Source: Clostridium polynesiense
Lineage (GTDB): Bacteria; Bacillota; Clostridia; Clostridiales; Clostridiaceae
Length of the DNA: 64,000 nucleotides
NCBI RefSeq assembly: GCF_000820705.1
Contig: NZ_CCXI01000111.1
Coordinates: 1 to 64,000 of the forward strand
Direction: 5' to 3'
Shown: positions 8,250-15,859 of the stretch, in pieces
Layout of the letters: each line of letters opens with the position of its first letter
How positions within the stretch are numbered: the stretch's first letter is position 1
The notes under the pieces: generated by a model
What the model was told of the DNA's origin: nothing
What the model saw: only the letters and a program-made list of their open reading frames with translations
Databases searched by the model: none
Made by a program: the position numbers and the translations under genes

Positions 8250-9137
8250 CTAATAGCAGTTTTCCTCTTCACATTCTTCCCCTTCAAAGTCTATCTCAAT
8301 AGTCACATGGTCTATTCCTTTTTCCTTCATCAGCTCTCTAATTTTATGCTTTATCTTAATAACATCCTTACGTTCAATCTCTTTACCTACAACTATATGT
8401 GTACTTAAGAGATTCTTTTCCCCCTCTAATGACCAAATATGAGTATGATGCACTGACTTAACTTTAGTTTTATTTATAATTTCCTGCTGCACTGCACTGA
8501 TGGATAAATTTTTAGGAACTCCCTGGAGAAAAACATTTAAAATTTCTTTTAAATTTTTCATCACATTATATAGTACATATATAGTAATCAAAACAGATAA
8601 AATAGGGTCAAGTATTGGTAAATCTATAAACATAAGTACAATACTGACAATAAAAATCACGGCCCATCCTAAGACGTCTTCCATGAGGTGCCAGGAAACA
8701 ACCCTTTCGTTTAAGGAAGTCCCTTTCTTTAATCTTAAGACTGCTACACCGTTAATAAGTATGCCTAAAACCGCGAAGATAAGCATTCCAGTAGGATTTA
8801 CCCTTTCCGGTTTAAAAATTCTTGGAATTGACCTCATTAAAATAACTGTAGAACCGCTTATCAGTATCAGACTGTTAACTAATGCTCCCAGCAGGGAAAA
8901 CCTGGCATATCCAAAGGAAAACTTCTCATCAGGGCCTTTTTCTGCGTATCTTTCTAAATACCATGCAATCCCTAAGGAAAGTGAATCACCAAGGTCATGG
9001 AGTGCATCGGATAATATAGCCATACTATTAGTCCAAAGTCCTCCTATAATTTCTAATATGGTAAAAGTAAAATTTAATAAGAAGGCTGTTCTTATATTTT
9101 CTTGAGCTTCATGGTTGTGATTATGGTTATGGCTCAT
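8250..9137 (-). CDS. Cation diffusion facilitator family transporter (Zn/Co/Cd-type)
   Basis: A 295-residue, six-helix efflux protein. It begins with a His-rich stretch (SHNHNHNHE) that can bind metal. The transport site is visible as SDALHDLGD in helix 2 and WHLMED in helix 5, the HxxxD pairs expected for zinc-type members. A cytoplasmic ferredoxin-like domain near residues 205-280 has HHTHIWSLEGEKN. The protein ends in an unusual acidic Cys tail (GEECEEENCY) that could be an added metal ligand. It is probably a proton-coupled exporter of zinc or similar ions. No metal regulator adjoins it. Confidence 0.92.
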   Translation of the reverse strand: MSHNHNHNHEAQENIRTAFLLNFTFTILEIIGGLWTNSMAILSDALHDLGDSLSLGIAWYLERYAEKGPDEKFSFGYARFSLLGALVNSLILISGSTVILMRSIPRIFKPERVNPTGMLIFAVLGILINGVAVLRLKKGTSLNERVVSWHLMEDVLGWAVIFIVSIVLMFIDLPILDPILSVLITIYVLYNVMKNLKEILNVFLQGVPKNLSISAVQQEIINKTKVKSVHHTHIWSLEGEKNLLSTHIVVGKEIERKDVIKIKHKIRELMKEKGIDHVTIEIDFEGEECEEENCY

Positions 9138-9333
9138 TTATGGTGCACCTCTTTTCTTCCGTTTCATTATAGTTCAAGCTGCTTTAGAGCCGATGCTAAG
9201 AGCTTTCTTTAATTAATTATAGAACAACTAAATTTACCTTGCAATTTCTTAAATGGTAAATATAAGAAAACATCTCAAAAGGTCTAAGCATAAACTTTCT
9301 TAAAATCCCTTCATAATTTAAACAAACAGAAAA

Positions 9334-9362
9334 ATCCCCTCAGACCAATAGCCTAAGAGGAT
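9334..9362 (-). terminator. Intrinsic terminator of the RpiR-regulated PTS operon
   Basis: On the minus strand a 10-bp stem (ATCCTCTTAG / CTGAGGGGAT, two G-U pairs) is followed by TTTTTCTG. It lies directly past the stop of the creatinase-like gene. Confidence 0.75.
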
Positions 9363-9370
9363 CTTTATCA

Positions 9371-10780
9371 TTATATATGCTTATAGCAAAATGAAAGTTT
9401 TTTATTTAAAAGAAACGGACGTAAATATGCAACTGTACTGCATAAAGGAAGAACATCTTCACTTAAATTAATTCCAAGGATATTTTTCATATATTCTTTA
9501 CGTTTTATAATCCTATTCCATAACTCTGGATACTTATCTCTAATTTCTTCCTTTAACTCATCATCAGCAAGTGCAATGGTGCTTTCAGCAGATACTCCAT
9601 CATATCCTGGAACACGAGGAATAATGTCAGTTTGAAAAATCATTCCGCTTTTAATTAGTTCCTCAGAACCATCATATATAGGAGAGGACATCCACTCTTC
9701 ATCAGCTGTTAAGTGTCCTGGGCATAGAGACCAATTATATTTTTCTTTAGGAATAACAGATTCTATAAGATTATACATATCTTTGCCTCTCATACCAATT
9801 TGTATATTCTCAAGCCAAGCTGTAATGGCAGTAAAATATGGTGCTGCCACCTCTTCGGCATAGTGTTTTTTCTGTTCTGGAAGATCAGAATTACTCATCA
9901 CTGCATATCCTGCTCTGCTGGATAAACCTCCTTTATATCCCACGGTTAGAGATATTGCATCTCCTAACATCACTTTTTTATCTGTAGGATATAAGTTACC
10001 TTTCTCGAACCTTTTTCCTGCAGCTGCTATAGTTACCACGCTATTTCTCTGACCAAAAGCATTAAGCATACTTCCTAATTCCATTTCGGTAACACCAACA
10101 TCAAGCTTATCCATTGCTCTTAACATACAATCTGAAGCTAGAGATGCACCAAACTCATAATGTGCTATTTCGTTAGCATTATTAACTCTGCGTGCTCCAT
10201 CATTTCCGGAGATGAATATATCCGCCCTATTAGTAATGCAGCCATCCTCTCCAAGAAGTTTCTTTATAGAATTTACGATGAAATATGGAACATCAAATAT
10301 ATTTCTGTTTTCTTCTACTCTACTGGTAAAATGCTTCCAACCCACTAATCCGGCCTTCATTCCTTTTTTAATTCCAGCTTCTATTAAGAAACTGTCAAAA
10401 GATTTATGGGGCTCCATAGGCTGATTTGGTAAAGAAAAGTGAGGACAGTGTATTCCCTTAACAGGAATCCTTGAATATTGAGCTTTATTGTAATTTTCAT
10501 TTCCTAAAAGAAGAAAAGCATTTCCATCAGAATGAAGAACTAAAAGAGCTTCCTCAAATCGTGGAATAAAGCCCACAAGATATTCAAAATTGCTGCCATG
10601 CTCAACATCTGCATAAACTAATAAAACATCCAATTCAGCAAGCTTCATTTGCTCTAATACCTTTTTAGCTCTAAGTTGCATAGTTTCATCATCAATTAAT
10701 ACAGGTATTCCGCTGCAGTCAGGATTTGGAGCTTCCATTTCCCTTAGTCCTGCATTTTTATAATCATACTTAGTTATCAT
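9371..10780 (-). CDS. Creatinase/M24-fold protein with lost metal ligands
   Basis: A 469-residue protein with the two-domain layout of M24 enzymes: N-terminal creatinase-N domain to about residue 190 and a pita-bread domain after it. Compared with the complete M24 proteins at 46-52 kb, the metal-binding Asp pair is replaced (LTVGYKGGLSSRAGYA where DFG...SDISR is usual). The histidine survives (CPGHLTADEEW), the first Glu is replaced (IFQTDIIPR) and the last Glu survives (SAESTIAL). Creatinase itself has this fold and works without metal, so a C-N hydrolase is more likely than an aminopeptidase; this is inference. It lies 18 bp after EIIA and ends the operon. Confidence 0.75.
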   Translation of the reverse strand: MITKYDYKNAGLREMEAPNPDCSGIPVLIDDETMQLRAKKVLEQMKLAELDVLLVYADVEHGSNFEYLVGFIPRFEEALLVLHSDGNAFLLLGNENYNKAQYSRIPVKGIHCPHFSLPNQPMEPHKSFDSFLIEAGIKKGMKAGLVGWKHFTSRVEENRNIFDVPYFIVNSIKKLLGEDGCITNRADIFISGNDGARRVNNANEIAHYEFGASLASDCMLRAMDKLDVGVTEMELGSMLNAFGQRNSVVTIAAAGKRFEKGNLYPTDKKVMLGDAISLTVGYKGGLSSRAGYAVMSNSDLPEQKKHYAEEVAAPYFTAITAWLENIQIGMRGKDMYNLIESVIPKEKYNWSLCPGHLTADEEWMSSPIYDGSEELIKSGMIFQTDIIPRVPGYDGVSAESTIALADDELKEEIRDKYPELWNRIIKRKEYMKNILGINLSEDVLPLCSTVAYLRPFLLNKKLSFCYKHI

Positions 10781-10798
10781 TTAACTTCCTCCACTCAA

Positions 10799-11302
10799 CT
10801 ATTTTACTGTTACCTTTAGAATTGTTTCATTAAATGAAGTAACCTTTCCTGATAAAATTGGCTTTTCAATTTTTTCTATTACATCACCATTAGTAATAAC
10901 CATTGGTATTACAGCACTTTTTGCTTTTTTCTTTATTAATTCCAGGTCAACAGTTACAAGAACATCTCCGGCTTTAACTTTTTTTCCCTCTTCAACGTAT
11001 GCCGTAAAGCCTTCCCCCTTCATAGAAACAGTATCCAAACCAATATGAATTAAGATTTCAACACCATTTTCTGTTCTGATACCTAGGGCATGCTTTGTAG
11101 GGAAAATTTGTATTATTTCACCGTCAACAGGAGATACTATTTTCCCTTCAGCAGGCATAATGGCTATACCGTCTCCCATCATTTTATCTGCAAATACAGC
11201 ATCTGGGACATCCTCAAGCTTTACTATATCACCAGATGCATGTGCCTTTAGTTCCATGGTTTTAGTTAACTTCTCTTTTTTGCCAAACAATTTTTTAAAC
11301 AT
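10799..11302 (-). CDS. PTS glucose-type EIIA domain protein
   Basis: A free-standing 167-residue EIIA of the Crr/glucose type. The active site is seen as [19 protein letters not shown], with the second His as phosphoacceptor, followed by [11 protein letters not shown]. It takes phosphate from HPr and should supply the IIBC permease at 13754-15364, which has no EIIA domain of its own. It sits between an M20 hydrolase and a creatinase-like gene in one leftward operon, so the operon couples uptake with C-N bond hydrolysis. AAGGAAGGA precedes the ATG. Confidence 0.92.
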   Translation of the reverse strand: MFKKLFGKKEKLTKTMELKAHASGDIVKLEDVPDAVFADKMMGDGIAIMPAEGKIVSPVDGEIIQIFPTKHALGIRTENGVEILIHIGLDTVSMKGEGFTAYVEEGKKVKAGDVLVTVDLELIKKKAKSAVIPMVITNGDVIEKIEKPILSGKVTSFNETILKVTVK

Positions 11303-11350
11303 AATTATCCTTCCTTTTAATTCAAAGTCATTATAATAGAAGCAATAATA

Positions 11351-12631
11351 TTAATCCTGCTGCATTTCTTCACTGCTGCTTAGCTCTTTTACCGAATACA
11401 GCAATACGTCGATTCCCTTTTTCAAATCTTCATATTCAGTCCATTCATCTGGATGATGTGTTATGCCGCCTCTTTTGCTTGGTACAAAAATCATATTTGT
11501 AGGGATAAACTCTGACATCATCATTGCATCATGACCGGTACCCTCTTTTAATACCATACAGCTATATCCTAGTTCATCACAAATTTTCTTTGCAATTTCA
11601 TTGTTCTTTGCTGACATATGGCTGGGAGGTGTAGGGTTGCTGTAACCTCTTCGAGCAACTTCACTTAATTCTATTTTTACTTTTGTCTCTTCCTCTATAG
11701 CCTCTATTTCCTTTTTAAATTCTTCATATAGATTTACTTCACTTAATACCTTGTCATCAAAAACTCTAACCTCTACTGATGCCTCTGCAAATTCAGGAAC
11801 AAATTGATGAGAATTAGGAGATATAGTCAACTCTCCAACGTTTCCTGTGATTCCTCCCCCTATCTCTTTCAGTATTTTGTTAACTGCTAATACAAACTTT
11901 GAAGCAGCAACTAAAGCATCCTTTCTAATATCCATAGGTGCAGTAGTAGCCTTTAATTCTCCCTGAAACTTCACCTTATATCTTCCTATTCCAGGGAAAT
12001 CCTCTACTAATCCTATTTCTTTTTTATTGTTATCAAGTATAGGACCTTGTTCCACATGAAGCTCTATAAAAGTTTTTATAGAACCTTCCGGTCTCTTAGC
12101 ACTTTCCAAATCAGGAGTAAAACCGTATTCTATCATAGCCTGTCTTTTGCTAATTCCATTTTTGTCCTTAGCAAGATCTAATTCTTCTTCTACAAAACGA
12201 CCTATAAGTGCACGGGAATTTGCAACTCCTGTACCAACTCCAAATCTGTGTCCTTCTTCAGCATTCATTGCGATTATTTCTATTGGATAATAGTTTTCAA
12301 TATTATTTTCTTCAAAAACTCTTAGAACTTCCAAAGCTGCTACTACTCCAGCTACTCCGTCAAAAGCTCCTCCATTAGTTACTGAATCATAGTGAGAGCC
12401 AATCAAAATAACCGGTGCTTCAGGATTTTTTCCTTCTCTGCGGCCAAATAAATTTGAAAATCCGTCCTCCCATACCTTTAATCCAATTTTTTTCATCTCG
12501 CTTATTAAATATTCTCTGGCTGCCCTGTCCTCCTTAGTATATGAAAGCCTTGTAACTCCATTACCGGGAGTGGCAGTAAAAGTAGCTAATGTTTCAATAT
12601 CCTTAATAACCCTATCTAAATTAATCTTCAC
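11351..12631 (-). CDS. M20-family Zn hydrolase, allantoate/N-carbamoyl amino acid amidohydrolase type
   Basis: A 426-residue protein of the AllC/HyuC group. The dinuclear metal site is complete: LIGSHYDSV, GGAFDGVAGV, MNAEEGHRFG and ELHVEQGPILD, with the C-terminal GGITHHPDEW. These enzymes hydrolyse N-carbamoyl or related ureido groups from amino acids or allantoate, releasing ammonia and CO2; the exact substrate is not readable. The frame opens at 12670, but family members start at MKINLDRVIKDIE, so I place the start at a GTG at 12631, 11 bases after AAAGGA. It is first in the operon with EIIA, 82 bp or more from the RpiR operator. Confidence 0.85.
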   Translation of the reverse strand: MKINLDRVIKDIETLATFTATPGNGVTRLSYTKEDRAAREYLISEMKKIGLKVWEDGFSNLFGRREGKNPEAPVILIGSHYDSVTNGGAFDGVAGVVAALEVLRVFEENNIENYYPIEIIAMNAEEGHRFGVGTGVANSRALIGRFVEEELDLAKDKNGISKRQAMIEYGFTPDLESAKRPEGSIKTFIELHVEQGPILDNNKKEIGLVEDFPGIGRYKVKFQGELKATTAPMDIRKDALVAASKFVLAVNKILKEIGGGITGNVGELTISPNSHQFVPEFAEASVEVRVFDDKVLSEVNLYEEFKKEIEAIEEETKVKIELSEVARRGYSNPTPPSHMSAKNNEIAKKICDELGYSCMVLKEGTGHDAMMMSEFIPTNMIFVPSKRGGITHHPDEWTEYEDLKKGIDVLLYSVKELSSSEEMQQD

Positions 12632-12751
12632 AATTATCGCCATCCTTTCGAAATGTATTGTATTCTGCAATCTAAAGTAATAGTAGCACCCATGAAAGTC
12701 ATAAACAATGTCTATAAGGGATTTAAATTTTGCAGTCTTATTTAGGTTATA

Positions 12752-12776
12752 ATTTCGCAGCGTGAAAAAAAAATCA
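12752..12776 (-). promoter_or_regulatory. RpiR-type operator, copy 1
   Basis: The core TTTCGCAGCGTGAAA is followed by a run of nine A and TCA. The whole 25-bp segment recurs at 15681-15705 with only two substitutions, and weaker identity extends about 27 bp further left. It lies between the M20/EIIA operon and the divergent rpiR gene, so it can control both. TTTC/GAAA half-sites fit RpiR-family operators in general. Confidence 0.75.
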
Positions 12777-12811
12777 GGTAATAATATGTAAGCCTCCTTT
12801 TATTATCACTG

Positions 12812-12840
12812 CTGTAAGCATGGTGCTTTTATGATATAAT
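12812..12840 (+). promoter_or_regulatory. Likely promoter of the RpiR gene
   Basis: CTGTAA, 17 bases, then a perfect TATAAT. It lies 36 bp downstream of the operator and 29 bp ahead of the rpiR ribosome site. Confidence 0.5.
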
Positions 12841-12888
12841 AAGCTTTGCAATATAATTCATGAAATGCAGGAGGTACTAATTACAAAA

Positions 12889-13665
12889 ATGGAAACGTTG
12901 ATTAATAAATATTTTGATTCCTTAAGCGAAAATGATATACATGTTTTGAATTTTATTCAGCAAAATCTGGAATTGTGTAAGGATAAAACCGTTTTAGAAA
13001 TAGCTAAGCTATGCAATGTTTCTCCTTCTACTGTAGTTAGAACGACTAAGAAATTAAATTTTGCCGGATATAGTGAATTCCGCTATTTTCTAAAAAAAGA
13101 AGCTGACAAAGTAAAGCAAAATAAAACTCCTAAAAATCAACAATTTGAAAGTTCAGTTTTGCTTAGAGATGTTACCCAGACTATCAAGTTCTTTGAAGAA
13201 GATAAAAGCTTAGAAAAAATATATAAGCTATTGTCAGAAGCAAATAATATCTTTGCTTACGGAACAGGATACGGTCAAAATTTGATGCTTCAGGAATTTT
13301 CAAGATGCTTGCTAAATAATAATATTCATTTGAAAATCATCCCAAGAAAAACGGAGCTTGAACTAATTTCTCATTCAATAACCTCTAAAGATCTATTAAT
13401 AGTAGCTTCATTATCAGGAAATATAGATAGTTTCGATCATATAGTTAAAAATATTATAGTTAAACAGGTACCAATCATATCTGTAACTTCATTTTCCAGA
13501 AATGATTTAGCTAATTTAGCAACCTTCAATATTTATTATCAGGTTTCTTATTTAAACAAGATAAACAATTTAAATAACTCCTCTTTTTGTACATTAAATT
13601 TGGTTTTAAGTTTACTATACGAAGGTTTTAATAATTATTTAGGAGTAAATGCTACGGAAAGTTAA
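12889..13665 (+). CDS. RpiR family transcriptional regulator
   Basis: The N-terminal HTH_6 domain (LEIAKLCNVSPSTVVRTTKK) is followed by a sugar-phosphate-binding SIS domain from about residue 100 (IFAYGTGYGQNLMLQEFSRC; LLIVASLSGN). Such proteins sense phosphosugars and usually control the neighbouring sugar operon. Its operator-like sequence sits upstream of the flanking PTS genes on both sides. The start is uncertain: the frame opens with ATG at 12865, AGGAGG lies at 12869-12874, and the next ATG at 12889 is 14 bases beyond it. I chose the latter from the usual family N-terminus. It ends with a strong terminator. Confidence 0.88.
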   Translation: METLINKYFDSLSENDIHVLNFIQQNLELCKDKTVLEIAKLCNVSPSTVVRTTKKLNFAGYSEFRYFLKKEADKVKQNKTPKNQQFESSVLLRDVTQTIKFFEEDKSLEKIYKLLSEANNIFAYGTGYGQNLMLQEFSRCLLNNNIHLKIIPRKTELELISHSITSKDLLIVASLSGNIDSFDHIVKNIIVKQVPIISVTSFSRNDLANLATFNIYYQVSYLNKINNLNNSSFCTLNLVLSLLYEGFNNYLGVNATES

Positions 13666-13687
13666 AGATTAAATCACAGTAAAAGTC

Positions 13688-13731
13688 AGCAAATCCCCAC
13701 CTCAAAAGAAGCAGGGATTTGCTTGTTTTTA
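13688..13731 (+). terminator. Intrinsic terminator of the RpiR gene
   Basis: A 10-bp stem AGCAAATCCC / GGGATTTGCT with a 16-base loop, followed by TGTTTTTA. Confidence 0.85.
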
Positions 13732-13753
13732 TTTATCAGCCTTTAGCTCTCTT

Positions 13754-15364
13754 TTAATTTGAAGTATTCTTGCTGTTTTGGCATTTTACTTCCTTTTTTA
13801 ATGCTTGTGTTGCTTTTTCTACTTTTGAGCCATATACAACCTGAATATTACTATTATCGATTCTAACAATTCCCATTGATCCGGTTTCTTTTAATAAGGA
13901 TTCATTTACTATAGATGTATCCTTCAATACTAATCTTAATCTGGATATACAATTATCAATTTCTACAATATTCTCTATTCCGCCTAATGCTTTAAGAATT
14001 TTGCTTCCTAATCCATAGGTATCTAATTTTAAATTATCCTCATTTTCATCTAAATCAATTTCCAAATCTCTTCCAGGTGTTTTAACATCAAATTTTACAA
14101 TAACATATTTAAATACGAAATAGTAAATTACAGCATAAGCAACACCAAGTGCAACAACTAAATACCATTTAGTATAAGATCCTTGCAGGATTCCAAATAT
14201 TGTTAAATCGATCATTCCTCCGCCGGCATTTCCAACAGCTACCTTAAATAATGTCATCAACATAAATGATAGTCCTGCCATAAATGCATGGAACAGCCAA
14301 AGAACTGGAGATATAAATATGAATGCAAATTCTATAGGTTCAGTTATACCTGTAGCAAAGGAAGTCAGCGCAGCTGCAAGAAGCATTCCTTTAACTTTTT
14401 TACGCTTCTCAGGATGAGCTGTTTTATACATAGCATAACATGCAGCAGGTAGTCCAAAAACCATAAATGCATGAGTTCCTTGTGTTAAGAAACGAGTTGA
14501 TTGTCTTAAAACTTCTAAGTTAGGCTGGTTTAATGCTAATTCAGCATTAAAGATTGTTAATGCTCCTGTAAGGGTTTCACCATTAATTACTGCAGTACCT
14601 CCAATTGGTGTAAAACGGATTAACTGATTTAATATGTGGTGTAATCCTGTTGGAATAAGCAGTCTTTCTGTAAAACCATATATAAAAGTTCCAAATGCTC
14701 CTGTGTTAGCAATTACTCCGCCTAATCCATTAATTATATTACTAAAATAAGGCCATATAAAATAAGACGCAATTGATACAAAAGGTATTGTAACAATAAT
14801 CATAATTGGTACAAAACGATTACCGCTGAAGAAACTAAAGATTGTAGGAAGCTGTTGTGTATGGTATCTGTTGTGGATAAATGCAGTCCATAATCCTACT
14901 AAAATACCTCCAAAAATACCCATACGATATGTAAAAATACCTAATAAAGTTTCATAAGCAGAGGATATCTGGAAAGCCTCAAGCTGGGTTCTTCCCTGAT
15001 TCATTAAATATTCCACTGAAGTAGTTTCAGCTGTAATATTGCCTAATTTAAGCAGATAGCTAATAACTACATGAAAAATTACAAAAGCGATAACTACAGC
15101 AAATCCAGCTATCTCCTTGTCCTCTTTTGCCATTCCTGTTGCTACTGAAATAGCAAATAAAATAGGTAATAAACCAAACATCATAGAAACAATTGCCTGC
15201 ACGCCACCTATGAAATTTTTCACATAATAAGCATTGGAAACAGCATCACCAACAATATTTGGATTTTGTAATATAGATACAATACCTAAAAGCAATCCTG
15301 ATGCAACAATTATTGATAATGGTCCCATTAATGTTTTACCAAGTTTTTGTATTTTAGTTCTCAT
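13754..15364 (-). CDS. PTS glucose-superfamily IIBC permease
   Basis: A 536-residue permease with EIIC first (about residues 1-420, some ten membrane helices; ERLLIPTGLHHILNQL and FATGITEPIEFAF are typical) and EIIB last (about 445-525). EIIB has the phosphocysteine in DNCISRLRL, where CxTRLR is usual. The order C-B without A matches MalX/NagE/PtsG relatives, and EIIA comes from 10799-11302. The operator shared with that operon supports one regulon. Substrate unknown; the glucose, maltose and N-acetylhexosamine class is implied. It is monocistronic, with AGGAGG before the ATG. Confidence 0.92.
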   Translation of the reverse strand: MRTKIQKLGKTLMGPLSIIVASGLLLGIVSILQNPNIVGDAVSNAYYVKNFIGGVQAIVSMMFGLLPILFAISVATGMAKEDKEIAGFAVVIAFVIFHVVISYLLKLGNITAETTSVEYLMNQGRTQLEAFQISSAYETLLGIFTYRMGIFGGILVGLWTAFIHNRYHTQQLPTIFSFFSGNRFVPIMIIVTIPFVSIASYFIWPYFSNIINGLGGVIANTGAFGTFIYGFTERLLIPTGLHHILNQLIRFTPIGGTAVINGETLTGALTIFNAELALNQPNLEVLRQSTRFLTQGTHAFMVFGLPAACYAMYKTAHPEKRKKVKGMLLAAALTSFATGITEPIEFAFIFISPVLWLFHAFMAGLSFMLMTLFKVAVGNAGGGMIDLTIFGILQGSYTKWYLVVALGVAYAVIYYFVFKYVIVKFDVKTPGRDLEIDLDENEDNLKLDTYGLGSKILKALGGIENIVEIDNCISRLRLVLKDTSIVNESLLKETGSMGIVRIDNSNIQVVYGSKVEKATQALKKEVKCQNSKNTSN

Positions 15365-15680
15365 ACTGTTCCTCCTATTTGTTAAATAAAGTTTTAAATT
15401 CTTATGAATTTATAACCTTTCCCAATCCAGCTATCAAAAAATCAGTTTTAACGATTACATTATGCTTAAATTAATAATTCCTTACTGATTTTTAAACTAC
15501 AGCCCTTGGAAATAGAGATTAGATAATTTAAATTACCTCCCCCCTCTTTTAAGACCTATTTTTTTCTTTTCCAATCTATTAGGTTTAATTAATTACTTGA
15601 CTGAAATTATAATAACACCTTAAAAATCTGCATACAATATTTCTAAGGCATTCTAATTTTTTAGCCTTATTTTGATTAAT

Positions 15681-15705
15681 ATTTCACAGCATGAAAAAAA
15701 AATCA
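15681..15705 (-). promoter_or_regulatory. RpiR-type operator, copy 2
   Basis: The core TTTCACAGCATGAAA is an exact 5-bp inverted repeat around five bases, followed by nine A and TCA. It differs from copy 1 at 12752 only at two positions, and both changes keep the half-site structure. It ties the IIBC gene to the EIIA/hydrolase operon. Confidence 0.75.
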
Positions 15706-15732
15706 CATGGTTATCCTAAGATGTACCATGTG
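15694..15732 (-). terminator. Intrinsic terminator of helD
   Basis: On the minus strand the stem CACATGGT / ACCATGTG is followed by A and nine T. The T-run is the same stretch as the A-run of the RpiR operator, so one sequence seems to serve as the tail of the helD terminator and as part of the operator for the next gene. Confidence 0.7.
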
Positions 15733-15859
15733 TATCTATATAAGTAAACTGTATTTATTAAAAATAGAAAACCCTTATTATTACTACTCTAAGGATATAT
15801 ATAATTATAATATAACCAATTAATATACTTAATTAAATCCCTCTTAGTAATTAAATAAG

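Larger units (their letters stand above)
15365..15859. other. Gene-free interval upstream of the IIBC gene
   Basis: It holds the second RpiR-type operator and a minus-strand terminator, given separately. The operator lies 317 bp before the IIBC start, so either the leader is long or the promoter sits nearer the gene. No convincing open frame or other hairpin was seen in the remaining AT-rich sequence. Confidence 0.5.

Noticed and set aside
8500-9105. 201-codon open frame opposite the cation diffusion facilitator
   Set aside because: Composition and position are those of an antisense shadow; the opposite strand encodes all family motifs.
12752-12776. Operator read as a catabolite-responsive element (cre)
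   Set aside because: It lacks the TGNAANCGNWNNCA pattern; the two-copy distribution next to rpiR fits an RpiR site.
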